64,000 bases of DNA from contig CM049316.1 of the NCBI GenBank assembly GCA_026874595.1, positions 52,583,676 to 52,647,675 of the forward strand, in the 5' to 3' direction. Positions 1-12,035 of this stretch are shown one piece after another. Source of the DNA: Sipunculus nudus (taxonomy: Eukaryota > Annelida > Sipuncula > Golfingiida > Sipunculidae). Numbering within the stretch: position 1 is the first letter of the stretch; every line of letters begins with the position of its first letter. The translations under genes and the position numbers were made by a program. The notes beneath the pieces were generated by a model. The model was given only the letters and a program-made list of their open reading frames with translations, was not told where the DNA came from and made no database searches.

Positions 1-213
1 CAATAGCACTCCATTTGTTAATAAAATAAATGAAATCAATCCTCTTCCCTGTCTCAAAAGATACTATCAAAATCATACATAAGCTAAACACCAACAACTC
101 ATAATAAAGCTTATATTTATTACCACACAAAACAAGCATGTGCCTCTTTCCCAAATCATATTTTTTATCATATATAACAGCTGAGCGCCGTGACCCATGG
201 GTCCCTTGTTTAA
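1..213 (+). repeat. 3' end fragment of dispersed repeat family A
   Basis: The stretch is nearly identical to 6686-6894 and 9471-9684, ending in the same CAGCTGAGCGCCGTGACCC...GTCCCTTGTT phrase. It is the right-hand end of a third copy whose body lies to the left of the window. No coding capacity is seen. Confidence 0.85.
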
Positions 214-1510
214 TCATATCAGATCAATTTGGGGGCCTAGAATCCCCACCCTCACCCCCACCCCTTTTCGAGAAACCTTGTGACCTTGTAATAGTTTTTG
301 TCATTAATCCTCATGGGTTGAACCCCTCATTTACATAAAGTGAGAGTCATGTGTTGTTAACATTTACTGACCATGCACATTGGTCAGAGCAAGGGTCAAA
401 TGTCAAGTCAAACATGCTTAAATCAGTCACTGCAAGCAGGGGTAATTCATATGCACAATGGACCTAAATCCTGCACTGGATTGTGTTAAGACAGCTTGAT
501 CTGAATGACCAGATAACCAGGCGACCACACAGGCATACTGCTCTTTGCTGAAGGCAGATCAGCTGCTTTCTGTGGTAACCTCCATGCAAACTTTAAACAC
601 GCAGAAATCACTCAAAATCAGTTTACATTAAAAATTATTTATTCTTGTATTGCCAAGGTCACTGCGAGAACAATAACCTTTAAAATGAGGTATGGCACAG
701 TGTCACACACAACTCAGTTTCAGAGAATATTGCAAACAGAGGTGGACTGAATTCCTTTTATAAGTATTAGATATGTTATTTTGCAAATTTGTAAACTTTA
801 AAAACTTTAAAAAGATTTGACATAATGAAAAATGTTGATCTAATTTGTTCATTATTTTCTGCCTCAGCAGAACAGGAAATAGTGTGATTTGTTTGTCCAT
901 CTCTGTGTTTATTATTAAAATAATTAATGATCATGAATAATTTTTTCCCTGTTAGCAATTTTGAATTAAATTACATATCCTGTATGTATGTACAGAGGTG
1001 TTCACAATCCCCCCTGGCCCCCCCTCCACCACCACTATCACCACCATTGAGTCCTTCCACCCTGAGCACTGGGTACAGTAGTTCATTGTAACTGCATAAA
1101 ATTAAGAAAATATATACTGAAGTACAGAGGTGTTGTAACTCCAATCTTTATCCACTCCCCCCCCCCCCCCCCCACCACACCCACGATTAAGTCCTTCCTG
1201 TGGACTTGGAACTTATTGAAACTGTTCACATTTTATAAAATTGGAAAAAAAAATTGGTTTAATAATAAAAAAAATTGGATCTAACTGAACAAATGTAAAC
1301 TGCTGAATTGACAACAGCTTAACAAAAAGCCAACCAATGAGCATGGTAATATTATAGATCTTATATTCACAAACTGCCTACATGCTTTTGTTTCAGCATT
1401 AGGAAATATATGGTTAGGTCACAAAATATTATTTGCAACATTATCTTCAATCATATCAACCATCCACGGCCTTAATTACCTGTTCCTCTCAGACTTTGTC
1501 TCCTTTTGAT
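214..1510. other. Non-coding stretch, probably TMX3 intron or intergenic
   Basis: I see no exon, RNA gene or recognisable element here. It contains a 17-nt poly-C run at 1157-1173 and a similar C-rich patch near 1010-1035, both followed by a related phrase about 'gtccttcc', so they may be two diverged copies of one short sequence. Confidence 0.5.
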
Positions 1511-1578
1511 ATTATTTTAGATTTTTAACTTCAAGGTTAACTTCAGCTGAGCACAGTGACCCATGGGTCCTTTGTTTA
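1511..1578 (+). repeat. Terminal fragment of a family A-related repeat
   Basis: It ends in TTCAGCTGAGCACAGTGACC then CATGGGTCCTTTGTTTA, a diverged version of the family A right end. A close relative lies at 10984-11054 just before the TMX3 exon. Both are preceded by a similar TTTTTAACTTCAAGGTTAAC-like stretch, so they form a subfamily distinct from A1 and A2. Confidence 0.7.
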
Positions 1579-2221
1579 AATATGCCTTCTGTCAACAACT
1601 TGAGATTCTTGGTTTCCTACCTGTCACTCCAATTGCATGTCAAAGTCAAGCTGAAATGTTTCAAGCATTTCCTCTATGTTTGATGTCAGGTAAAAGCCAG
1701 GATGGGGTAACTTGGATGAAGATTGGTCAAATAGAGTCCCACAGTAACACATTCTGTGATTTGCATAAGATTTATGAATGACCACAAATACATGCTAACA
1801 TTGGTCAGCTGAATTGCAGGGGTCAGAGAGCTGTTTCCACTGCTGGACCACTACCGTACACTCGCAGTGAATATAGTTTCCTCTGATATGTCTGCTAGTC
1901 CATCCAAACAAAACAGTTGAAAAAAAGAATAGTTAAAAGGGCACACATTCGATCGGACACTGCTTGTGAAGATTGTCACCCATCTAAAAGCTAACTGCAC
2001 TCGATTAACCTTAACTAAATTCAACATTCCGACTGTATTACCGCTATATCATGACCCAGTCATATGAAAGTTAGAATGGCCCAGTTGATGCATTGGTTAA
2101 ACTTCTCCCACTATCAGAGCCATCAAATGTACTCTTTCTGTGCGGCAAAGCTTAGAATAAGTACTATCACCTCACGGCAAATTATATAACTAAATTACAG
2201 CTCTCTGGCTATTTCATCAAC

Positions 2222-2357
2222 TGGTAAACTCCACCCTTTATGGGACGGTCAGTGCCACACATCACCGCCTCGCTGAGGCGTTTCCAGTGGTAAACTCCAC
2301 CCTTTATGAGACCGTCAGTGCCACACATCACCGCATCGCTAAGGTCTTTTCCAGTGA
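2222..2357 (+). repeat. Two-copy tandem duplication, about 66 bp
   Basis: The phrase TGGTAAACTCCACCCTTTAT followed by GTCAGTGCCACACATCACCG occurs at 2222 and again at 2288. The copies differ at a few positions. Short open frames on both strands here are by-products of the duplication. Confidence 0.85.
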
Positions 2358-2855
2358 TGTCAGCAGGAATTGGTGGTCTTTCCCAGATATTTAGCAAACC
2401 TGTGAGCTTATGCGATGGTGCGGCATTGTGCGTTGTCTGGACATTAATCATAGCTATCTCAAAAACTGCAGGAGCTAGCATCACCACATTTTTTGCAAAT
2501 AATCACTTCTGAAAAACTCTGTCGGATTTTGTTTATTCTTAGATTTTATAGGGAAAAAGCTGAAAAAGCTTTAAAAATCATCTTCTCCAAAACTGTCCAG
2601 CCAAATTGTCCAATATTTCACAGAAATGATCCCCGGAACTATCTATCTCAAAGTTTTTTACAAAAGGTTACAGTTCAGAGATTTTGGCCGAGTTACAGGA
2701 GCTTGAACTAAGTTAACTGTCAAAATAAGCACATTAATATTAAAATCTCAGAAACGGCTGAAGCTATCATCACCAAATTTTAAATTATGCCAATGTTTGT
2801 CACATAAGTCATATCTGAAATTGAGGTATTGGTGGTGCCACTTACATTGATCTGT

Positions 2856-4030
2856 TTTTATGCCCCTGCCACAAAGTGGCTGGGGCATAAAGTTTTACCC
2901 ATGTCCGTCCTTCCGTCATTCTGAAATCAAACAGTTGTACTGACTTTTTTTCGCAATGCCTGCAGATATTGGCCTGATTTTTGTTGTGTGGGCAGATAAT
3001 GACAAGTTACAGATCGAGTTCGCGTTTCGTCCCGGTTGACCTACTTTTGACTGTTTTACGGCTCCTAAACTTAGAAAATTTCATGAAAAATAGAAATTTT
3101 CATGACAAATACACATGTACGGACTTTTTTTGGCAGTGCCTGCAGATATTGGCCTGATTTTTTGTGTGTGGGCAGATAATGACTAGTTACAAATGGAGTT
3201 CACGTTTCTTCCCGGTTGACCTACTTTTGACCATTTTACGGCTCCTTAACTTAGAAAATTTCATGAAAAACATAAATTTTCATGACAAATACACATGTAC
3301 AGACATTTTTCCCAATGGCTGCAGATATTGGCCTGATTTTTGGTGTGTGGCAAGATATTGACCAGTTACAGATCGAGTTCGCGTTTCATCCCAGTTGACC
3401 AACTTTTGACCATTTTACGGCTCCTGAACATAGAAAATTTCATGAAAAATAGAAATTTTCATGACAAATACACATGTACGGACTTTTTTTCGCAGTGCCT
3501 GCAGATATTGGCCTGATTTTTGGTGTGTTGGCAGATATTAACCAGTTACATATCAAGTTCGCATTTTGTCCCAGTTGACCCATTTTTGACCGTTTTACGG
3601 CTCTTGAACATAGAAAATTTCATGAAAAATAGAAATTTTCATGACAAATACACATGTACAGACTTTTTTCGCAGTGGCTGCAGATATTGGCCTGATTTTT
3701 GGTGGGTGGGCAGATAATGACCAGTTACAGATTGAGTTCACGTTTTGTCCCAGTTGACCTACTTTTGACTGTTTGATGGTGCCCTAACATAGAAAATTTC
3801 ATAGAAAATATAAATTTTCATGACAAGTGCACATGTACGGACTTTTTTTCGCAATGACTGCAGATACGGGCCTGATTTTTGGTGTGTGGGCAGATAATGA
3901 CCATCTACAGATCAAGTTCTTGTTTTGTCCCAGTTGACCTACTTTTGACCTTGACTGCTCCTGAAATATAGAAAGTTTCATGAAAAATAGAAATTTTCAT
4001 AACAAATGCATATGTACCGACTTTTTTTCG
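2856..4030 (+). repeat. Dispersed element with about six 180-bp tandem units
   Basis: The element opens with a short near-palindrome (TGCCCCTGCCACAAAGTGGC, then GGGGCATAAAG) and a GTCCGTCC tract, a style of repeat I associate with molluscs. The body is a tandem array: ACATGTAC recurs near 3113, 3293, 3472, 3652 and 3831, with a diverged copy near 4010, giving a period of 179-180 bp. Each unit carries GCAGATATTGGCCTGATTTT and ATAGAAATTTTCATGACAAA. It is non-coding. Confidence 0.85.
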
Positions 4031-4035
4031 CAATG

Positions 4036-4450
4036 CCTGCAATGCTATGGGGCCCCAAAGTACCCCCCAGAAAAGTCAAAAATTTCATACAAAAACTTCA
4101 GTATCTCATTAACTACTTGACTGATGGTCATGTTTTTGGCATACGTATTGATCATAAGATGTTCCATCACTTCCTGCAGACTGGTGGCGCCACCTGAATT
4201 TTTCGATTTTTTACGAATTTAAAAATGTGAACAGCTGTTAACAGGGCACAAATCATAAAGACTGGACCTAGAATCTTCATTCTTGACACACTGAGAGGTC
4301 CATAAAAAGTCTGCATGGAAACCTGAAATAAGGTCTCTGTTACCCATATCCTTTGAGCTATGGGGGGCTCCCAATAACCCCCCAGAATAATGGAAAATTT
4401 GATAAAAACAAACTGCAACATCTCAATAACTACAACACTGATGGTCATGA
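4036..4450 (+). repeat. Repeat module D, single unit
   Basis: It contains GTTAACAGGGCACAAATC, ACCTAGAATCTTC, a 'gaggtccatraaaa' phrase, GGAAACCTGAAAT and TCCTGCAGACTGGTGGCGCC. The same ordered phrases recur several times at 13112-14480. It abuts the start of family A copy A1, so the two may belong to one composite family. Confidence 0.75.
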
Positions 4451-6894
4451 TTTTTAGCTCAGCTGACTGTAAGTCATCTGAGCTATAGTCGTGGTCCTTT
4501 GTCCGTCGTCCGTACGTCCGGCCGTCCGGCCGTTAACAGGGCACGTTTTAAAACCATTGGACCTACGAATCCAAAATTCTGCATACCATTAGATGTCCCC
4601 AAAATCTCCTACCATACCGAAAATTGGGTCATTAGAACTTCGTTCCTTCGAGATATTAAGGAAAAACCTCTGTTTTCCATAAAAAAAGCAATTGTTACAC
4701 TTCAAGTCTGCCTAATATCAAAACCACTGATCTGGTTTTGATCATATTTAGTATTCATATTCTTCCATATATTTTCTGTGCACATACTAAAAATTAGGTC
4801 AGTATTGGGTATTATTTTGAAGTTATAGGCCCAAATATAATGCAATATTTTAAAAATCAGGAAATATATTTGCTCACTTAACATGAGAATTGCTGAAGCT
4901 GAAGACTTTTTTTCAGGAATATAACTTTATTTAATCAAGATTCAATTGTTTGCCCAAAATTAGATCTGAATTTTGCAAATTTTTCAAGTTATTAGCATAA
5001 ATAAAAAATTAATACCTTAAATTTTGTCCAACTTTGGCAGTGGCACGTTTTTTCCCTGTAAGCACTGTTGATTTAATTTTCACAGCATATATACATAAGG
5101 ATTTAATCTTTTAAAATCTGAAATTTCAAAGAAATTGTTTGAAAAGAGTAGCTTTTATTCAAGTTTTCATACACCATGTCAAGTGTTGTTTATATCTGGC
5201 CCACCTAGTAGTACAGCCTTCACTTGCATTATGTAACCCACCCCAGGCAGCTTGCCTTGACCCAGCTTGGCCACTACTAGCAGGCTTCTCCTCTGCCCTG
5301 CACTCAACCCCCCCCCCCCAGCTGGTGCATAAACTAGATGAATGTTATAATTTTCTGTATTTTATTTTATTCTTGGACATGCTACATTTTCGATTTTGGA
5401 TTGTACCACCAGGGTTACAATGATTAAAGTGCACATTTAATTGTGTCCACAAAGTGGTGTATTGCTATGAAAGTATGGATGTTCATCAGATAAGTAATGC
5501 TTTACTTCAGAAGAGTAAAACTTCACCAGGTGTGAACTTGACTATTAATTCCAGTTATTAATTATAGCTTAGATTGTAATTAGCATAATGATATTGTTTG
5601 TCCCTCATTCAACCAACAGTGTGTATACTTTATTTGAAAAGATGTTTTTATTTTATCAAATTTACTGAATCTTTTATTTTATTTCGGTGAATAAAATTAA
5701 GCTTTTCCTGAAAACTCCAATGTGCAAAACTTTTTAATAGGAATTCAAGGAATAATTTTGTAGATGCCATGTTGTGGCATTATTTTCTTTTACATTCAGT
5801 TTAAACATTTGATTTAAAAATAATAAAATATATGTGTATGCATAATATGACCCAATGTGAGCTACAATCTGGAAATATAATGATTGCAACGTAGAATTCT
5901 AATATTTTAACTTATATTTTCACTTTTATATTACAAATTTATAACACTTGTAAATAAAAAAAATGAATCAGATAAAAACTATTAATGAAAAAAGTGGATA
6001 TGCTAAAAAAATAGGCTTATATATAAACTTAAATGCATTATTCCTTTGAAAGTGAAATGAAGGTATTAGTCCATTCTGTCCACTTGCCTGTCCATCTGTA
6101 AATTTTTCATATGCATCACAGTATCTCAAAACTTTTACTGTTTTTCTTCATGATAGTCTTGTCAGAGTATTAGTTTGCAATCATATATTGAGAACTTTAC
6201 TATAACCAAGTAGGAGGGCCCTTTCCTCTTAGCTTCTCACATGCTTATATAAATATAAAACATTACAATAGAATATTTTTCATATTTTGCATTTGCAAAA
6301 AAATTCTCAACATCATTGTTTGGCTAAAACTGAATAAATACCAGACATGGTGCAAATACTTTGCAAATGTATATGAATATGAATATGAATATGTACTCCA
6401 TTATAAAATTTCTTGCATAAAAATGGGAATTCAGGTAAAAATGAAAGTATTTGAATACCAGTGCAAATACTTTAAAAATGTATTCATGAATGCATATATT
6501 CTATAATATTATTTTAATAATTAGTTCAGTTATATTTTATTAAAAAAATCATATGATTCTCTTATTATTTATAATAAATATTATATTGGCACAACATTTG
6601 TTATTAAATTTTAATAAATAGTTAAACTCTTTTATTTTATGTGCTGCTTATAAGTTATATGGCCAGGTCAAAATCTGTGTGACAATAGCACTCCATTTGT
6701 TAATAAAATAAATGAAATCAGTCCTCTTCCCTGTCTCCAAAAATACTATCAAAATCATACATAAGCTAAACACCAACAACTCATAATAAAGCTTATATTT
6801 ATTACCACACAAAACCAGCATATGCCTCTTTCCCAAATCATATTTTTTATCATATATAACAGCTGAGCGCCGTGACCCATGGGTCCCTTGTTTT
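4451..6894 (+). repeat. Dispersed repeat family A, copy A1
   Basis: The left end is TTTTTAGCTCAGCTGACTGT followed by a GTCCGTCGTCCGTACGTCCG tract. The right end is CAGCTGAGCGCCGTGACCC..GTCCCTTGTTTT. Interior landmarks shared with A2 include TTGCCCAAAATTAGATCTGA, GGCACGTTTTTTCCC and CTCAACATCATTGTTTGG. No transposase or reverse transcriptase frame was found, so it is a non-autonomous element. Target duplications were not established. Confidence 0.8.
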
Positions 6895-7069
6895 AAAATG
6901 TTCTAGTCCGAAACTTGCATGTTCGAAACATCCATATTGCTGAAATCATAATGACTAAGGTAGATATGCAGGACATAAGAGGATCAATATTAGATTTTAA
7001 AAATGCACCTCCATTCATACTCCCTTTGCACAAACTTTGCACATGTTAGCAATAGGCCCGTAGGCCTTG

Positions 7070-9684
7070 TTTTTAGCTCAGCTGACTATAAGTCATCTGA
7101 GCTATAGTCGTGGACCATTGTCCGTCCGTCTGTCCGTCCGTCCGTCTGTCCGTCCGTCCGTAGATGTGGCATGTTTTGAAACCGTAAGACCTAGGAATCC
7201 AAAATTTGGCATAATGTTAGATGTCCCCAAGATCTCCTACCAAGCCGAAAACTGGGTCTTTGCAACTTTGTTCCTTTGAGAAATTAAGGAAAAACCTCAA
7301 TTTTTTATTAAAAACCTATTTTCATACTTCAGGACTGCCTAATATCAAAACCACTCACCTGTTTTTCCTCATATTTACCATAAATATTCCTCTGTATAGT
7401 TCCTATGTACATGCCAGAAATTATGTCTGTATTATTTAATTTTAAAAAGTTATGGGCCCAAACATAATGCATTTTGTAAAAATTCAGGAAAGATATTTGA
7501 TCACTTAACACAAAAAATGTTAAAGCTATGGACCTTTTTTTCCAGTAATATAACTTTAATTAATCAAAATTAAATTGTATACCCAAAATTAGATGAAAAT
7601 CTTTTAAATTTTTTAAAATATTAATAAAAATAAAAAATTGGTACCTTAAATTTTGCCCAACTTTGACCATGGCACGTTTTTTTCCTTTAAGTACTGTGGA
7701 TTTTATTTTCACAGCATGTTTTTGTTGGCATTTCAACTGTTAACACCAAAAATTTGAAACCAGTTGATCAAAAACTGTAGATTTTATTCAAGTTTTTAAG
7801 CACCATGTAACATATTGGTTACATCAAGCTAGTGTTATGCAGTTTGCAAGAGCTCAGCTCCCCAGCTTCAGCTCTAAGTTTCTTAAATTCGGCATACAGT
7901 TAGATGTCTCCAAAATCCCCTACCATGCCAAGAATTTGGTCACTAGGACTTAATACCTTTGAGATATTAATGAAAAACTTCATTTTTCCATTAAAAACCC
8001 ATTGTTACACTTCAAGACTGCCAAATATCATCAAGACCAACTGATCTGACTTTAATCATAAATAATATACATATTTTTCACTCTCTATGCACATGCCAGA
8101 ATGATGTCAGTATTGCATAATTGTTTTAAGTTATGGGCCCAAACATAATGCACTTTGTAAAAAATCAAGAAATATATTTACTCCCTTAACAAGGGCATTG
8201 CTGAAGCAAGAGATTTTTTTGTCAGGGATGTAACATTATTTAAACAAGATTCAATTGAATACCCAAAATTAGTTCTGAATTTTTCAAATTTTATAAGGTA
8301 TTAGTATATATATTAAATTAGTACCTTAAATTTTGCCCAACTGTGACCATGGCACGTTTGTTTCCCATGAGCGCTGTTGATATAATTTTCATATCATGTA
8401 CACATAAGGATTTCAGCTTTTTAGTTTAGAAAGCTGAAAGAAATTGGCCAAGAATTGTAGCTTTTATTAATGTTTTTTATGAGACCCTGTCAGACTTTGG
8501 CTCTCTCCAGCCCCTCTTGAGTCACCTGTATTATGCATGCTTGAGGCGAGGCATACACGGAATCCAGGCAGCTTATGGCCAGCCACAGTTGATCCAGGTG
8601 TCCAACCCAACTCATCTAGTAGTTTTAACCAACAACATAACAATAAACATTAAATTAATAAATTTTTATTGGTTTTTAATATCAAATTAAAGAAAAATAG
8701 AAAAGGAATTTGTTAGTTTATAATAACAGGAAATTAACTTGCAGTTACTGATGATAAAAGAATCTTGTATCGATGGGTAGGATGTCACGTATTCCAAATA
8801 ACACTATGCAGTCACCTATGGGATTTTTCAGTACAATTTTAATGATAAAGAAGTAAATCATATTATTCATTACTAATCATTAGGGATCATATGAAGGAAA
8901 TTAATGATAGTCAAAGATGCAGTTGATAATATTAATCTAGATTCCTACTGTGTCTAGTGTGTACATTGATGTGAAATTAGTCCAAAATGATTTTTTTACA
9001 GTTATTTTTTAATATAAATAAAAGCTATAAAACCAGGTACTTATGATCATTATTTAAATTTGTGAATTTTGTATATTCTGGATTCTCAACATCATTGTTT
9101 GGTGAAAACTGAATAAATACCAGACATGGTGCAAATAATTTGTAATTGTATTTAAATACGAATATGATTATGTACTCCATTATAAAATTTCTTGCATAAA
9201 GAATGGGAATTCAGGTAAAAATGAAAGTATATGAATACTCGTGCAAATACTTTCAAAATGTATTCATGAATGCATTCATGAATATATTCTTTAATATTAT
9301 TTTAATAATCATTTCAGTTATATTTCATTTTAAAAAATCATATGATTCTCTTATTATTTTTAATAAAAATTATATTTGGGACAATATTTGTATTTTTTTT
9401 TAATAAATAGTTAAACTCTTATATTATATGTTCTGCTTATAAGTTATATGGCCAAGTCAAAATCTGTGTGACAATAGTACTCCATTTGTCAATAAAATAA
9501 ATGAAATCAATCCTCTTCCCTGTCTCCAAAGGAACTATCAAAATCATACATAAGCTAAACAACAACAACTCATAATACAGCTTATATTTATTACCACACA
9601 AAACCAGCATGTGCCTCATTTCTAAATAATATTTTTTTATCATATATAACAGCTTAGCGTCGTGACCCATAGGTCCCTTGTTTT
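7070..9684 (+). repeat. Dispersed repeat family A, copy A2
   Basis: This is the same element as A1, in the same orientation, starting 176 bp after A1 ends. It carries an internal duplication of about 0.7 kb: the phrase beginning near 7196 (GTTAGATGTCCCCAAGATCT) returns in diverged form near 7886, with the following landmarks in the same order. The right end is slightly diverged (CAGCTTAGCGTCGTGACCC). No coding capacity is seen. Confidence 0.8.
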
Positions 9685-10983
9685 ATATAACCAACATGGT
9701 TCAGTCATCACCTATTGCTGGCTTCCAGTTGGCTACTAATATTCCCATTTATAATTTTAGGCCCTTGCCTGTGTTGAGTTTGGTGAGACTTTCAAACTCA
9801 GTGTTACCTTTTATCAGACCATCACTCTTTGAAATGTGCCTGTAACAAATGCTGGCTCAGCCTGTCAGCGCGAGATGTTCAGATGTACACAACAAACGCA
9901 GTCAAAATGTAATACATGTACCAACTGGCTGAAATGATCAGGACAGTTTGCATGTTGGCAATTTGGCAGTGGCTTGGGGCACCAATACACGGGTTCACAC
10001 AAATGCTGCTAGCTTCTAGTCATCTAAGCAGAAGGAACTTGACCTATCATTACGAAATTATTGCAAGTGACATTTGGCCCATGAACCATAATGTTGGTAC
10101 AGCAAAGAAATGTCTAAGGACACGATGGTCCATTTATGGGCTACTTGAAAACATGATTTCAGTGCGAATGTTACCAAGTGGGTCAAGTTGTATAGCCTAT
10201 GGGACCGCTGTTGGCGTTCTCATAGCAAGGATGCCATATACATGAGGTGTAACGGCTTGATATGCAAATGCAAGGGAATTATCAAGTACTCAAAGAGCCT
10301 TGTGATGCCCACACATACAAATATCAGGGATTCACCGTACAGACTTTAGAGGGCTTAGAGATGAGAGCTGACACTGAGTTAGGTCTGTCAGTACATGAAA
10401 TCACGTTTTATTTTAAACATTTTAGTAGCAAACATACATACTAAAGCCCAGGTAGGGCTACATGAAAGTGTGTAATGCCGTAGATGTTTATTTTGTTCCC
10501 CAGCAATAATTTATCTGAAGTAATGATTTATGATAATCAAGATAATTATCAATGGAATTTGAATTAATTCTTGCAAGCTAAATTTCCCTCATGATTTGCA
10601 CAAGGACCACATGTGTACTAGGAGTGGTACACAAGTATGCTTAGTCACAGACTGACATTCATTTAGAACTTTTGAACGTTTTATAATATGATAAATTATA
10701 CTTAGTATCTTTAAAAAAAATTTACCGGTTACATTTGCATTTACATTTACCGTTTCAATACACATGTTGCATGATATGGTGTCATGTAATAGGAACAATG
10801 CTTGTCAGCTTCAAACTGCGGTGCCCGCGAGAGACAGAGGCGGTTCACCTTAACATTGTCTGCAGTCGTGAAATTAGATTCATTTGAGAAATTATGCTTT
10901 CAAAATATTCTTTTGGATTGCCAAATTGGAATAACAATGGTATATTATCTCTTCTTTCTCTAATCTCAGACCTTTTCTCAATT
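9685..10983. other. Unassigned stretch upstream of the TMX3 exons
   Basis: The sequence is complex and non-repetitive, less AT-rich at 9750-10450. An open frame of 109 codons at 9916-10245 has no recognisable domain and no convincing splice sites. It is probably intronic. Confidence 0.4.
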
Positions 10984-11054
10984 TGTTATTATTAAAGATT
11001 TTTACCTTCAGTGTCAACTTCAGCTGAGCACCGTGACCTATGGGTCCCTTGTTT
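10984..11054 (+). repeat. Terminal fragment of a family A-related repeat
   Basis: It ends in CAGCTGAGCACCGTGACC...GGGTCCCTTGTTTA and is close to 1511-1578. It sits about 110 bp before the TMX3 acceptor, immediately ahead of the duplicated acceptor sequence. Confidence 0.7.
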
Positions 11055-11163
11055 ATGTTACTGGGTGTGTATGTGACTTGTTATTGTTATTATATTGTTA
11101 AACTTATTCTGTTTTATGTTACAGGGTGTGTGACCTATTATTATTATTATTATTTTGTTACAG
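11052..11163 (+). repeat. Tandemly duplicated intron end/splice acceptor
   Basis: The phrase TTATGTTAC(A/T)GGGTGTGT, followed by TTATTATT-like sequence, occurs near 11053 and 11113. The true exon start at 11164 follows TTTGTTACAG and begins GGTGTGTATGCGACT. The intron end therefore carries two diverged copies of its own acceptor plus the first exon bases. The copy at 11121-11124 keeps a CAG|GG acceptor, but its frame then reads GGT GTG TGA. Confidence 0.75.
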
Positions 11164-11317
11164 GGTGTGTATGCGACTTCAGTATGGCTAGCTTTGCTGG
11201 TGTTTGGCTTACCAGCAGGTATCATCAGCATTGTCTGTTATGCACTGTGCTGTATAGAACCGGTGGATGAGGGAGAACTAGAAGATGATGATGAAGACAA
11301 TGAAGAACATAAGACAA
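11164..11317 (+). CDS. tmx3: TMX3-like penultimate exon (transmembrane segment)
   Basis: The acceptor is TTTTGTTACAG and the donor is ACAA|GTAAGG. The exon is 154 nt, phase 0 at entry and one base into a codon at exit. If the donor is not used, the frame continues to TAA at 11377-11379 and adds an alternative 20-residue tail ending GSPVVPCVV. Confidence 0.75.
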
Positions 11318-12035
11318 GTAAGGAGAGAGAAACAAAAGATGATAAACAGGGTTCACCTGTAGTTCCATGTGTAGTATAAAAATGTTTGACACAGATTGAC
11401 TTTCTGAATGTCAGGGATGCTGCCTCATCTGTCAGGGATGCAGTATGATCAGCCATCAGAAGGACACATCCATAAAGACTAAAAACTTAAAATTCTACAG
11501 TCAGGCAGGTCTATGAAAGATCTGCTCATCAATTGAGAAAAGGTACAATTGATACCTTGTTAGCATCAGACCCAGCATGTTCAGTTTAAGTACTAAAAAG
11601 GGGAAATGATACAGGTGTGCTTTATTTAATCTGATGTATTTGCAGTCAGGAATTCTATGGTTTATTGACTGTTGTGGCACCATAGCTTATCCTTGAGAGT
11701 GAGATAACTTGAAAAATATTTCACAGATAGTTTTCAAACCTTATTTGTGCACTCCGTTTTAGTAATGTTTATCTAATCATCACTGCTACAGAAACAACAT
11801 ATGAGCTATATATTTAGAACTCAGAAGCACCTCTTGCCTAATTACATATCATATCACACATAATGTATGGACTGAAGCAGTTCCTGTCCTCCATCTTTGT
11901 AAACACTGGAATATGCCTTTCTTGATAGTATGGTATTATTTTGACCACCAAATATATTTTTGCTTATTTTCAGGACCTGATGAAATAGATTCATCTGCAA
12001 ACAATGACGGCGACTCCCACTTGAAGAAGGACTGA
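11164..12035 (+). CDS. tmx3: TMX3-like ER thioredoxin-related transmembrane protein (3' two exons)
   Basis: The two exons join in frame (11164-11317, 11974-12035) and encode the C-terminal 71 residues plus TGA. Residues 6-30 of this fragment form one hydrophobic helix containing FGLPAGIISIVCYALCC. This matches the pattern FGLPxGxISIxCY that I recall for the transmembrane segment of vertebrate TMX3. An acidic cytosolic tail follows (ELEDDDEDNEE), ending LKKD, close to the KKKD ER-retrieval ending reported for TMX3. TMX3 is a type I ER membrane oxidoreductase whose lumenal part carries a CxxC thioredoxin domain. That part is not in the recognised exons, so catalytic residues cannot be checked. 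The family assignment rests on this short region. Another single-pass protein with an acidic tail is the main alternative. Confidence 0.72.
11974..12035 (+). CDS. tmx3: TMX3-like last coding exon
   Basis: The acceptor is GCTTATTTTCAG. The exon supplies the two bases needed to complete the split codon (A|GA, Arg) and then 19 codons ending HLKKD and TGA. Only this phase gives an open frame; the other two stop within a few codons. The terminal dilysine supports ER retention. Confidence 0.7.

Noticed and set aside
9916-10245. 109-codon frame upstream of the TMX3 exons, considered as a TMX3 exon
   Set aside because: No thioredoxin CxxC motif or similarity to PDI-type sequence, and no suitable splice sites.
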